Source: JADGNZ01 sp963715895
GTDB lineage: Bacteria; Acidobacteriota; Thermoanaerobaculia; Gp7-AA8
Assembly (NCBI GenBank): GCA_963715895.1
Contig: OY970284.1
Coordinates: 2,542,001-2,606,000 of the forward strand
DNA: 64,000 nt
Direction: 5' to 3'
The translations under genes were made by a program, and so were the position numbers. Shown in pieces: positions 22,296 through 31,114 of the stretch. Each line of letters starts with the position of its first letter. The first letter of the stretch is position 1. The notes under the pieces are model-generated. The model saw only the letters and a program-made list of their open reading frames with translations, did not search any database and had not been told where the DNA came from.

Positions 22296-24314
22296 CTACT
22301 GCGTCGTGATCGGAACGCTCGACGTTTGCGATTCTCCGCCACGCTTCTGGACGGTTACGTTCATCGCGGCGTCTTTTGCCTCCACCGAATCGAGACGGAA
22401 GACGAATAGCGATCCGTTGCTTCCTGTGCCTTTGGCGGCCATCGTCGCCCGCGGGGTGGTGATGACGGAGAGATCGTCCGGGACGGCGTTTTGGACGAAG
22501 ATGGCGAAGGTTCGCGGCTCGCCGCTGCGGACGTGCACGCCAGCCGAGGGAATGAACGGCTTTCCGGCGACGGCAAAGGGATAGGCGGCGTTCGTCCTGT
22601 CGTGCGAGCCCCCCTTGAGCATGAGCCAACGGCCCGGCTCCTCGAAAAAGAGCGGCTGCGAGACGGCGAAATCGTTCCCATTCGGTACGACCACATCGTT
22701 TCGGGCAAAGCCGCGCTTTCCCATATCGCCGAGGGTGACCAGACTCTTGATGGCGTAGTGGCCCGGCGGAAGACTGAGTGTCGCGTAATACTTGACGCCG
22801 TTCTTCAGCGAACCGCCGAGCTTTGTCAGATCGAGGTTGGCGCGTTGATAGATCGAGTCGCTAACCACGCCGGTTTCGTCGAACGCATAGACGAAGATGC
22901 CCAGCGTCGCCGATGGAGCACCGGTTCCGGCCGCGATCAGATCCGTACCATTCACCTCGAGGATGACCGGAACCTGTGCCTTCGGGCTCGTGGTAGGAAA
23001 GGCTGCCGCGAGCGCCGCGACGTGAATCGCCTCCTGCGGGATGTCGTTGAGCACCACCTCGGCATTCGTCAGCGAACGCTCGATCCGGTTTTCTCCTCCT
23101 GGCTCGTAATAACCGGTGCGTGCCGAGACGTGTACCCCCGGGACGCCCGTGACGCGCACGTTCAACGGGTGAAACTTTCCAGGCTGCTGTACCGGAGCCT
23201 GAAATCCGAGGATGTAGACCACTTCCTGCGCCTTGAGGATGCGCCCGAAATCGGAGGAGAGATCATTCGAATTCTGGAAGACCCTTCCGCCGGTGGAGTC
23301 GGCGAGGAGATGCAATCCTTCGTTCGATTGCGGGCTGACTCCTTTCCGCGGATCGAGGTTCGATCGCAGTCCGTGGATGTCGACGGCGTCGAGGATCACG
23401 TCGGATCGTTTCGCGGCATCCGTCAGCGTGGTGAGCAATGACATGCTCTTGGATGAGCCGTAACGATTGTCGTTGTCGACATTCCAGAGCTGACCGGTCT
23501 CGATTGAGTTTTTCTCAAAGGCCTTTTCCGACTGTCCTCCCGCCGCCTCGCGCCCCTGCATGAGCCGCGCGTCGAATCCCTCGGAGAGGAAGACGACATG
23601 TTTCTGTCCGGAGACCGCGCGCAGCATGGTGGACATCCCTGTCAGCAGCGACACCTGGCGATCGATGTTTGCGCGGTTGTTCTCGTCTTGCGAGCGGCCG
23701 GCTCCGCGGAGCATGTCCTTGAGGTCATCGGTGGCTCCGAACTTGTTTGTGTCGCCTGTTGAGGCATCGGGCAGATCGGAAAGGGATTCGAGGGGAGATA
23801 CGGACGCGATCTGAAGAGGATCGAAGCCGCGAAACGACAGCGGGTTTTCAATTGCCGCCACAATCAGCCGCCGGTCGGTAGTGAACGCGCTCAGCAGACG
23901 GAAGCCGTGCATGATGTCGAGGGTGGCGACGCCGACGAGGTCGCGCGGCCCGACCATCGTCTTGAGAAAGTTGCTGGCGGCTGCCTGGGCCCGCGTAATC
24001 GTTTCCGGCGAGGAGTAGGTCAGATCGAACAGCAGCAGGAAATTGCGCCGCGCCACCGGATTCAGTGGCGAGATCGCCGTGACCGACTCCGGCGACGCGA
24101 AGTCGACGACGTCAAAGGAACGGATCACGCGCGCTTTCCCCTGGTCCAGCACCTCGAAATCCTTCCCCTGCAGTCCGCGGACGGGGTTGCCGGCGCGGTC
24201 GACGACGGTTACGGGAACCTCGACGTAACTGACAGTGATGGATTCTTTGACCTGGGCCGAAGCCGCCGCTGTCATGAAGAGAGCGATTGCCGCACAACGA
24301 AAGACTGTTCGCAT
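22296..24314 (-). CDS. Secreted VWFA-related domain protein (Acidobacteria type)
   Basis: The 672-aa protein has a signal peptide (RTVFRCAAIALFMTAAASA). An Ig-like N-terminal segment follows (VEVPVTVVDRAGNPVRGLQGKDFEVLD, the diagnostic start of the VWFA-related family), then a von Willebrand A domain (RNFLLLFDLTYSSPETITRAQAA, with a DLTYS MIDAS-like motif). The C-terminal half is predicted beta-rich. Such proteins are abundant in Acidobacteriota. Their roles are mostly unknown, possibly protein-protein or surface interactions. The ATG at 24314 gives the signal peptide at the N-terminus. The 24368 upstream extension lacks support. Confidence 0.88.
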   Translation of the reverse strand: MRTVFRCAAIALFMTAAASAQVKESITVSYVEVPVTVVDRAGNPVRGLQGKDFEVLDQGKARVIRSFDVVDFASPESVTAISPLNPVARRNFLLLFDLTYSSPETITRAQAAASNFLKTMVGPRDLVGVATLDIMHGFRLLSAFTTDRRLIVAAIENPLSFRGFDPLQIASVSPLESLSDLPDASTGDTNKFGATDDLKDMLRGAGRSQDENNRANIDRQVSLLTGMSTMLRAVSGQKHVVFLSEGFDARLMQGREAAGGQSEKAFEKNSIETGQLWNVDNDNRYGSSKSMSLLTTLTDAAKRSDVILDAVDIHGLRSNLDPRKGVSPQSNEGLHLLADSTGGRVFQNSNDLSSDFGRILKAQEVVYILGFQAPVQQPGKFHPLNVRVTGVPGVHVSARTGYYEPGGENRIERSLTNAEVVLNDIPQEAIHVAALAAAFPTTSPKAQVPVILEVNGTDLIAAGTGAPSATLGIFVYAFDETGVVSDSIYQRANLDLTKLGGSLKNGVKYYATLSLPPGHYAIKSLVTLGDMGKRGFARNDVVVPNGNDFAVSQPLFFEEPGRWLMLKGGSHDRTNAAYPFAVAGKPFIPSAGVHVRSGEPRTFAIFVQNAVPDDLSVITTPRATMAAKGTGSNGSLFVFRLDSVEAKDAAMNVTVQKRGGESQTSSVPITTQ

Positions 24315-24380
24315 AACGGTCATCCTACGCCGTAACAGAAACACCCGGTTATGACGCTTCGAAAACACAATCCAAGGGCG

Positions 24381-25154
24381 CTACCTCTTGAAGAAGAGCG
24401 CGATCGCCATGGTCAGGCCGATCACCACCACAGCACGGCGAACGAACTTGCCTCCGAGTCGTTTGGCAACTCGTGCGCCGAGGTAGCCGCCGGCGGTGGA
24501 GGCGACGGCCATGATGCCGCCGTCCGTCCAGAGAATGGCGCGCGAGACGGCGAAGTAGATCACGGCGATGCCGTTGATGCAGATCGCCAGCAGGTTCTTG
24601 AGGCCATTCATCTCGTGCATGTCGGTCAGGCCGATCAGGCCGAGAGCGGCCAGCATCAGGATGCCCATGCCGCCGCCGAAGTAGCCGCCGTAGATGCCGA
24701 CGAGAAACTGGAAGACGAAGACGAACGTCACCCAGCCCGCGGTCGGCTTCTCATGCGCTCGGGCCACGAGGCCGAGGCGGCGCGTGATCACCTCCTGCAC
24801 CGCCAGCAGCAGCGTGGCGCCCAGGATCAGGAACGGGACCAGGCGCGAGAACGTCTGCGTCGAGGTGTGCATCAGTAGCACCGCGCCGGCCGCCCCGCCG
24901 GTGAAGGCGGGAATGGTCAGGAGCAGTAGCCAGCGCCGGACCTTGCCCAGGTCGTGCCGGTAGCCGATCATTGCCGAGAACGAGCCGGGCCAGAGAGCGA
25001 AACTGTTGGTGGCGTTGGCCACGACCGGATTCACGCCGGTCCAGAGCAGCGCCGGAAACGAGATCAGCGTGCCGCCGCCGGCGATGGAGTTGATCGCACC
25101 GGCCACGAACGCGGCCAGGGCGATCACGGCGTAGTGCAGCAGCGGTTCCGTCAC
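24381..25154 (-). CDS. TauE/SafE (TSUP) family membrane transporter
   Basis: The 257-aa protein has about eight predicted membrane helices and the family signatures AGAINSIAGGGTLISFPAL and its internal repeat GIYGGYFGGGMGILMLAALG, as in sulphite exporter TauE/SafE proteins that move sulphite, organosulphonates or other anions. The GTG start at 25154 overlaps the glmM stop (GTGA), so it is translated as the last gene of the cdaA-cdaR-glmM operon. That linkage is not obviously functional. Confidence 0.92.
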   Translation of the reverse strand: MTEPLLHYAVIALAAFVAGAINSIAGGGTLISFPALLWTGVNPVVANATNSFALWPGSFSAMIGYRHDLGKVRRWLLLLTIPAFTGGAAGAVLLMHTSTQTFSRLVPFLILGATLLLAVQEVITRRLGLVARAHEKPTAGWVTFVFVFQFLVGIYGGYFGGGMGILMLAALGLIGLTDMHEMNGLKNLLAICINGIAVIYFAVSRAILWTDGGIMAVASTAGGYLGARVAKRLGGKFVRRAVVVIGLTMAIALFFKR

Positions 25155-26491
25155 GATTTCGGGATCTCGGCGGCCAGCACGTCCCGCAGCAACTCGGCGA
25201 TGCGCCGGATCAAGGCATCATCCGGCCCCTCCACCATCACCCGAACTTTGTTCTCCGTGCCGGAGTAGCGGACGAGGATGCGTCCCTGTCCTTTGAGCTG
25301 CGCCTGCGAGGCGGCGAGCGCGGCCTGGTACATCGGCAGCGATTCCAGCGGCGGCTTCGATCCCACCGGCTCGTTGACCAGGGTCTGTGGCATCGGCGTG
25401 AAGGTGCGCAGTTGCGAGAAGGGCCGGCCGGCCTGCGCCAGCAATTCGCCGAAGACCAGCGCGGTGTGGGTGCCGTCGCCGGTTGTGTGGACCGTCAGAT
25501 CGATGATGTGGCCGGACTGTTCGCCGCCGAGGCTTGCTCCGCAGGCGGTCATCATCTCCAGAACGTACTTGTCGCCAACGTTGGCGCGGCGAAGCTCGAT
25601 GCCGTCCTCGCGGAGCTGCCGCTCGAAGCCGAAGTTCGACATGACCGTGGTGACGACGCAGCCGGCCTTCAGCGCGCCGTCGCGCTTCAGCCGCTGCGCC
25701 CAGAGATAGATGATCTCGTCGCCGTCGCGGATCTTCCCGGCGTCGTCGACGAAGATGGCCCTGTCGGCGTCGCCGTCGAAGGCCACGCCGAAGTCCGCCT
25801 TCTCCGATACCACCACCTTCGCCAGCCCCTCGGGGTGCATGGCCCCGCAACCATCGTTGATATTGCGTCCGTTCGGCCGGTCGTTGATCACTACGACATC
25901 GGCGCCGGCACGGCGGAAGACCTCCGGCGCGATGCGGAATGCCGCGCCGTTTCCGGTGTCGAGGACCACCTTGCGTCCGCGCAGTGCGTCGGGAGCGACG
26001 CCGTCGTCGAGAAAGCGCTCATAGCGCTCGATCAGATCAGGGGAATCCTTCGGCGGCTCCCACGACGTCAGGACGCCGGACCATTCCACGCGGCCAAGGT
26101 CCGTTTCGATCTCTTCCTCGACCGCGTCCGGAACCTTCATTCCGTCGTGGCCGAAGATCTTCACGCCATTGTCTTCGAACGGATTGTGAGACGCCGAGAT
26201 GGAGATTCCGGCTACGGCGTCCGTGACACGGCAAAGGTAGGCGACGCCGGGCGTCGGAATCACGCCGATGAATTGAGGCACTCCCCCCTGGTGCGCGATT
26301 CCGGCGACCAGCGCGCTGGCGATCTCCGGACCCGATTCGCGCGTATCCATGCCGAGGAGGATTCGTGGCTTCGGAGCCTGGGCCTGGAAGCGGCTGGCGA
26401 GAACGAGACCGAGCTTGAACATCGTGCCCGAATCCAGCGGGTACTGATGCGCCTTTCCGCGGATGCCGTCAGTGCCGAAGAGAGTTCTCAT
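25151..26491 (-). CDS. glmM: Phosphoglucosamine mutase
   Basis: The 446-aa protein is a complete alpha-D-phosphohexomutase: N-terminal LFGTDGIRG, active-site phosphoserine Ser101 in GISISASHNPFEDNGVK, the Mg2+ loop AFDGDADRAIFVD, the sugar-binding GGEQSGHII and the C-terminal RYSGTENKVRVMVEG phosphate site. It interconverts glucosamine-6-phosphate and glucosamine-1-phosphate for UDP-GlcNAc and thus peptidoglycan synthesis. It follows cdaA and cdaR on the minus strand, the conserved order in which CdaA/CdaR control and are controlled by GlmM. Confidence 0.97.
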   Translation of the reverse strand: MRTLFGTDGIRGKAHQYPLDSGTMFKLGLVLASRFQAQAPKPRILLGMDTRESGPEIASALVAGIAHQGGVPQFIGVIPTPGVAYLCRVTDAVAGISISASHNPFEDNGVKIFGHDGMKVPDAVEEEIETDLGRVEWSGVLTSWEPPKDSPDLIERYERFLDDGVAPDALRGRKVVLDTGNGAAFRIAPEVFRRAGADVVVINDRPNGRNINDGCGAMHPEGLAKVVVSEKADFGVAFDGDADRAIFVDDAGKIRDGDEIIYLWAQRLKRDGALKAGCVVTTVMSNFGFERQLREDGIELRRANVGDKYVLEMMTACGASLGGEQSGHIIDLTVHTTGDGTHTALVFGELLAQAGRPFSQLRTFTPMPQTLVNEPVGSKPPLESLPMYQAALAASQAQLKGQGRILVRYSGTENKVRVMVEGPDDALIRRIAELLRDVLAAEIPKS

Positions 26492-27227
26492 GCGCTCCTT
26501 TTGGTTTCTTCTTCTCCGGTACCGGTTTTTCCTCGGGGGCGCTCTCGGTGACCGTATCCGTGGTCAGGGTGGCTGGTGCGGCCGGGCCGATCTCGGGACT
26601 GACGGGCACGGTGGCCTGCGTCGTCAGCGGCTCGATGATACGGATCAGGGATGAATCGGAGACAACGGCCACGGTCTGCAGGAACGTGTCGGTGCGGCCG
26701 GTCATGATAATCCGCTCGGTGGCCACCTCCGCGACGTTCCTGACCTGCGAGGCGGGGCCGGAGATGAGGACGTGGTCGGGGACCAGGGTGGGATCGCCCG
26801 CGGAGTAGCCGGGCGGCGGCTGGCCGACCAGGAAGGGACGGATGGGGACGACTTTCTGGCGCAGCGCCTCGACGTGAAAGCGCAGCTTGGTCGGCTCCAT
26901 CGAGACGACGTCGATCTGCGGCGGCACACTCATCGCCTGCGGGGTGAGCGTGATCACAGCATCGCCCGGCGTGAGCCAGCTCACATCGAGGGTGACCTCG
27001 AGGTTCTGCGAGGAGAGGGAGCGGAGGTTCGACACCCGGCCGCGAAGGCGGACGCTGACGGTGTCGGGGAGCGGCGTGGTGATGGTGAGATTGCGCGGCA
27101 TCCGCACGATCGACACCGGCGCCGCAAAGGCCCGCTCCGACACCGGCTCCCTCCGCGGCGCCGAAACGACGAACCAGACCGTGAACGCCAGAAACACGCT
27201 CAGGAGCTTGAGGGGGAGGTTGTTCAA
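26469..27227 (-). CDS. cdaR: YbbR domain protein, regulator of CdaA
   Basis: The 252-aa product has one N-terminal membrane helix (LKLLSVFLAFTVWFVVSA) followed by extracytoplasmic YbbR repeats (TVSVRLRGRVSNLRSLS, VPIRPFLVGQPPPGYSAG, VLISGPASQV). CdaR modulates the diadenylate cyclase CdaA. A TTG start at 27227 is proposed because coding character begins there and GGAGG lies 8 bases upstream. The upstream in-frame sequence is only the TGTCGGTTATCGG repeat family and gives nonsense peptide. The 3' end overlaps glmM by 23 bases. Confidence 0.85.
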   Translation of the reverse strand: MNNLPLKLLSVFLAFTVWFVVSAPRREPVSERAFAAPVSIVRMPRNLTITTPLPDTVSVRLRGRVSNLRSLSSQNLEVTLDVSWLTPGDAVITLTPQAMSVPPQIDVVSMEPTKLRFHVEALRQKVVPIRPFLVGQPPPGYSAGDPTLVPDHVLISGPASQVRNVAEVATERIIMTGRTDTFLQTVAVVSDSSLIRIIEPLTTQATVPVSPEIGPAAPATLTTDTVTESAPEEKPVPEKKKPKGAHENSLRH

Positions 27228-27390
27228 ACGGCGCCTCCGGCGCGTTGTCGGTTGTCGGTTATCGGTTGTCTGTGCCTCCGGCGCCTTGTCTGCCGCGGGG
27301 TGGCGTTGATCGCAGCGTCTGCAGCGCTCCGCGGGCACTGACAACCGATAACCGACAACCGACAACGCGCCGAAGGCGCCGTTTCAACCA

Positions 27391-28164
27391 TCACTTCCTC
27401 ATCGCCCTCAACCTCTCATGCATCAACTGCAGCAACTGCTCGCGGTCGAGGTTTTCGTGCAGCACGCCCTCGCTCGCGGCGGCGATCGAGCCATTCTCCT
27501 CCGAGATCACAAGGACCAGGGCATCGCTGTCTTCGGAGAGGCCGAGGGCGGCCCGGTGGCGCGTGCCGTGGGCGAGCTTCGGATCGGCGGAGGTGGTCAG
27601 CGGCAGAAAAGCGCCGGCGGCGACGATGCGGTTGCCGCGGATGATGGCCGCACCGTCGTGGAGCGGTCCGCCGGGGACGAAGATGCTGATCAGCAGCTCC
27701 TCCGAGACGACGGCATCGACCGGTTTGGCCGACTCCGCGTACATGCGCAGGCTCTGGGCGCGCTCGATGGCGATCAGCGCGCCGATGCGATGCGCCGAAA
27801 GCACCGCCGTCGCGCCGGCGATGGCATCGAACGGCACCGGTGTGGTGACACTGGCCACGAGCGACAGCAACGGATTCGAGGCCATCCGCGCCAGCGCGCG
27901 GCGGATCTCGGCCTGGAACAGCACGATCACCGCGAAGGGCAGGTAGAAGAGAATCTCCCGCGAGATCGCCTCCAGCGCCGGCAGGTCGAATGCGCGCGCA
28001 ACGAAGAACGAGCTCCCCAGCACCACCAGCCCGATCGATACCTGCATCGCCCGCGTCCCGCGGATCAGCGCCAGGATGCTGTAGATGACGAAGGCGACGA
28101 TGGTGACGTCGATGGCGTCGCGCCATGTGAACTGGAGGGAGAGGAGGCGGTCGTACCAGTTCAT
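27391..28164 (-). CDS. cdaA: Diadenylate cyclase CdaA
   Basis: The 257-aa protein has three N-terminal membrane helices (DVTIVAFVIYSILALI, VSIGLVVLGSSFFV, LFYLPFAVIVLF) and a DisA_N catalytic domain with the DGA motif (residues 170-172 in GGPLHDGAAIIRGNRI) and the RHR motif (202-204 in GTRHRAALGLSE). It makes cyclic di-AMP from two ATP at the membrane. The downstream partners cdaR and glmM complete the classical cdaA-cdaR-glmM cluster that ties c-di-AMP to osmotic and cell-wall control. Confidence 0.96.
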   Translation of the reverse strand: MNWYDRLLSLQFTWRDAIDVTIVAFVIYSILALIRGTRAMQVSIGLVVLGSSFFVARAFDLPALEAISREILFYLPFAVIVLFQAEIRRALARMASNPLLSLVASVTTPVPFDAIAGATAVLSAHRIGALIAIERAQSLRMYAESAKPVDAVVSEELLISIFVPGGPLHDGAAIIRGNRIVAAGAFLPLTTSADPKLAHGTRHRAALGLSEDSDALVLVISEENGSIAAASEGVLHENLDREQLLQLMHERLRAMRK

Positions 28165-28334
28165 CCGGCGCCTCCGGCGCGTTGTCTGCGGCTACGCCGC
28201 GTTGTCTGCGCCTTTGGCGCGTTGTCTTCGGCGCGTCCGCGTGGTCGGTGGCTTCGCGTTGCTTGCGCTTTCGGGGTGTTGTTTGCGCCTCCGGCGCGTT
28301 GTTCGTTTAGTCGCGCAGCCTTTTCGTCGAGAGT

Positions 28335-28537
28335 CCTTCTCCCCCCGCGGTTTTTTGCGGGGGGAGAAGGTGCCGACAGGCGGATGAGGGGGGCGTATAC
28401 GCATGTGTGCGATCTACCGACGACGATCTGCCACCGTTTGAAACTACTCTGCTCGTGGGCAAATGACGTCCGCGTGAAACGCCCCCTCATCCGCCTGTCG
28501 GCACCTTCTCCCCCGCAAAAACCCGCGGGGGAGAAGG
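28335..28537. repeat. 203-bp dispersed element with about 60-bp inverted arms, copy A
   Basis: The left arm (28335-28395) reads CCTTCTCCCCCCGCGG, TTTTTTGCGGGGGGAGAAGG, then TGCCGACAGGCGGATGAGGG. The right arm (28480-28537) is its reverse complement with few changes. Each arm is itself a hairpin. The 85-base centre is unrelated to that of the second copy. The rest of the 28165-28657 gap consists of short GCGCGTTGTCTGCG-type palindromic repeats. A second copy, split by an IS110 element, lies at 49596-49625 plus 51217-51391. Confidence 0.85.
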
Positions 28538-28657
28538 GCTCTCGAGGTAACAGAGTGCCTGGGCCTAACCCTTCTTGTCCACGCGCCCGCGGCGCAGACA
28601 ACGCGGCGCAGCCGCAGACAACGCGGCGTAGCCGCAGACAACGCGCCTTCGGCGCCG

Positions 28658-29536
28658 TCATCGCTTCGCCTCGATCGCCAGCAGCACCTTCAGGAAATCC
28701 ACTGTCGCGCGCACATCGTGTACCCGTACGATCGCCGCACCGGCGCGTTGAGCGGCGGCGACGGCGGCCAGCGAGCCGAGGGCGCGGTCGGGGCCGGAGG
28801 GGCGCCCGGTGAGGTGGCCGATGAAGGCCTTGCGCGAGGCGCCGATGACGAGCGGACCGAGCGCCGTCAGCTCGTGCGCCCGCGCCAGCAGCTCCAGGTT
28901 CTGATCGAACGTCTTGGCGAAACCGATCCCGGGATCGATCATGATCTTCCCGCGATCGACCCCCGCGGCAACGGCATCATCGATCATCGACGACAGCTCG
29001 CGGCCGACGTCGGTCACCACGTCGTCGTAAACTGCGAACGTCTGCATCGTGGCCGGTTCGCCGCGCATGTGCATCAGGATCACCGGTACGCCGCTCTTCG
29101 CCACCACCGCGGGCATTCCCGCTGAGTAACGCATCGCGCTCACATCATTGACGAGGTCCGCTCCCGCTCCGATGGCGTCCTCGGCCACAGCCGCTTTGCG
29201 CGTGTCGATGGAGATGGTGACCGCACTCCGGCGGCGAATCTGTTCGATGACCGGCAACACACGATCGATCTCAATCTGCGCCGCGAGAGGTTCCGCACCG
29301 GGCCGCGTCGACTCACCGCCGATGTCGATGATCGCCGCTCCGTCCTCCTCCATCTGCAGCGCCGCATGGACGGCTTTCGACTGGTCGAAGTGGACGCCGC
29401 CGTCGGAGAAGGAGTCGGGGGTGATGTTGAGGATACCCATCACCGCGGGCGGGCGGGCGGATAACTGCTCAATGTTGAATGTTGAATGTTGAATGTTGAA
29501 TGTCGAATGAATGACCACGGCAGCCCGCCTTTTCAT
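28658..29536 (-). CDS. folP: Dihydropteroate synthase
   Basis: This is a complete DHPS TIM barrel: MGILNITPDSFSDGG, DIGGESTRPGAEPL, VNDVSAM, MIDPGIGFAKT, GASRKAFIG and the C-terminal IVRVHDVRATVDF. It condenses dihydropterin pyrophosphate with p-aminobenzoate in folate synthesis and is the sulphonamide target. From the ATG at 29536 the product is 292 aa, but residues 10-23 are encoded by an ATTCAACATTCAAC minisatellite, so the true start is uncertain; ATG 29440 would give a shorter core beginning at MGILN. A repeat-derived N-terminal extension is possible. Confidence 0.93.
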   Translation of the reverse strand: MKRRAAVVIHSTFNIQHSTFNIEQLSARPPAVMGILNITPDSFSDGGVHFDQSKAVHAALQMEEDGAAIIDIGGESTRPGAEPLAAQIEIDRVLPVIEQIRRRSAVTISIDTRKAAVAEDAIGAGADLVNDVSAMRYSAGMPAVVAKSGVPVILMHMRGEPATMQTFAVYDDVVTDVGRELSSMIDDAVAAGVDRGKIMIDPGIGFAKTFDQNLELLARAHELTALGPLVIGASRKAFIGHLTGRPSGPDRALGSLAAVAAAQRAGAAIVRVHDVRATVDFLKVLLAIEAKR

Positions 29537-29606
29537 TCAACATTGAACATTGAACATTGAACATTCAACATTTCCACGTCCCTCTCGAAGTCAACGAGAT
29601 GTTTTC

Positions 29607-30897
29607 TCACGAATCCCTCTCTCTCCGTATCCGCGCCCCCAGCGGATTCAATCGCTCCTCGATCCGCTCGTACCCGCGGTCGATCTGATGAATGTTGTGG
29701 ATCACGCTCTCGCCCTTTGGCGCACAACGCCGCCAGCAGCAGCGCCATCCCCGCGCGAATGTCGGGGCTGGAGATCTCGGCGCCGCTGAGCCGGTTGCCG
29801 CCGACGATGATGGCCCGGTGCGGGTCGCAGAGGATGATGCGCGCTCCCATCTGGATCAGTTTGTCGGTGAAGAAGAGCCTCGATTCGAACATTTTCTCGA
29901 AGATCATCACCGTCCCCTCGGCCTGCGTGGCGATGACGATCATGATCGACAGCAGATCGGCAGGGAAGAGAGGCCACGGCCCGTCGTCGATCTTCGGCAC
30001 CGCCGCGCCGATGTCGTAGCGGACGCGCAGGACCTGATCCTTCGGAACGCGGATGTCCTGCCCTTCCACCTTGATCTCCAGGCCGAGCTTCTCGAGCATG
30101 TAGCGCACCGCGTACATGTGATGCGGCACGGCGTCCTCGATCACCAGCTCGCTGCGCGTCACCGCGGCCAGGCCGATGTAGGAGCCGACTTCGATGTGGT
30201 CGCTGGGGATCGGAAACTCGCCGCCGTGCAGCGACTCCACGCCCTGGATGCGCAGCGAGTTCGTGGCGATCCCTTCGATCTGCGCGCCGAGGAGGTTGAG
30301 AAAGCGGCAGAGGTCCTGAACGTGCGGCTCGGCGGCGGCGTTGTAGATCACCGTATCCCCCTGGGCGAGGACGGCGGCCATGATGGCGTTCTCGGTCGCC
30401 GTCACCGACGCTTCGTCGAGGAACATGTTCGTCCCGCGCAGTTCCCGCACCGACATCCGGTACTCCTGCGGTGAGACCTCGATCTGTGCGCCGAGCGCTT
30501 CCAGCGCCAGCAGGTGCGTGTCGACGCGCCGCCGGCCGATGGCGTCGCCCCCCGGCTTGACGATGTTGGCCGCGCCGCAGCGGGCCAGCAGCGGCCCGGC
30601 CAGCAGGATCGACGCGCGGATCTTGCGCGAGAGATCGGGATCGGGATTGGAGTGGCAGTCGCCCTTCGCGTGAATACGGACGACGTTCGGATCGATCTTC
30701 TCGACCGAGGCCCCGAGCCCTTCCAGGATCTGAAGCATGACCCGGACATCCTGAATGTCCGGCAGATTGCGCAGAACGATGGCCTCGTCGGTGAGCAGAC
30801 AGGCCGCCAGGATCGGCAGCGCCGCGTTCTTGTTCCCCCCCGGCCGGATGCGCCCTTCCAGCCGCCCTCCGCCTTCGACGATGAATCGTTCCATCAT
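29607..30897 (-). CDS. murA: UDP-GlcNAc enolpyruvyl transferase MurA, Asp-type active site, apparent C-terminal frameshift
   Basis: EPSP-synthase-like two-domain motifs are clear: GGNKNAALPILAA (catalytic Lys), PDIQDVRVMLQILEGLG, AGPLLARCGAA, AVRYMLEKLG and the C-terminal PDIRAGMALLLAALCAKG. At the position of E. coli Cys115 the loop reads PGGDAIGRRRVD, with Asp118, as in naturally fosfomycin-insensitive MurA. Near 29711-29720 one extra base breaks the frame. In the next frame the canonical end continues ESVIHNIHQIDRGYERIEERL to a stop at 29607. Without correction the frame runs into the downstream repeat. It is either a sequencing error or a true frameshift. Confidence 0.88.
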
Positions 30898-30918
30898 GTG
30901 GCGGGGGATTGTATCCGC

Positions 30919-30962
30919 GGTTGCGCGGTTGCGCGGTTGCGCGGTTGCGCGGTTGCGCGGTC
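30919..30962. repeat. GCGGTTGC 8-bp tandem repeat
   Basis: About five copies of the octamer GGTTGCGC lie immediately upstream of the murA start on its 5' side, followed by variants (GGTCTCGCGG). The same words recur in the convergent spacer at 46600-46738. It is a simple-sequence tract in the murA leader whose copy number may vary. Confidence 0.7.
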
Positions 30963-30989
30963 TCGCGGCTGCGGGGTCGCGGGGCTCTG

Positions 30990-31073
30990 AAATGTTGAAT
31001 GTTCAATGGTGAATGTTGAATGTTTGGGTTTCCATTCAACATTGAACATTCAACATTCACCATTCAACATTCG
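30990..31073. repeat. AATGTTGAATGTTCAA minisatellite inverted repeat
   Basis: Copies of TGAATGTTGAATGTT are followed by the reverse-complement AACATTCAACATTCA words, giving a long imperfect hairpin in the divergent promoter region of murA and the MBL gene. The same family flanks the folP start and the murA end (29472-29575). Confidence 0.75.
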
Positions 31074-31114
31074 CTTCTGATCCCGAGACTCCACACCCTG
31101 CTACCATAACCTCC

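Noticed and set aside
24315..24368. N-terminal extension of the VWFA protein to 24368
   Set aside because: The signal peptide begins at the ATG at 24314; upstream residues are basic with no ribosome-binding site for the GTG.
27228..27365. N-terminal extension of cdaR
   Set aside because: The extension is translated repeat sequence (TCGGTTATCGG family) and would put a charged segment before the membrane helix.
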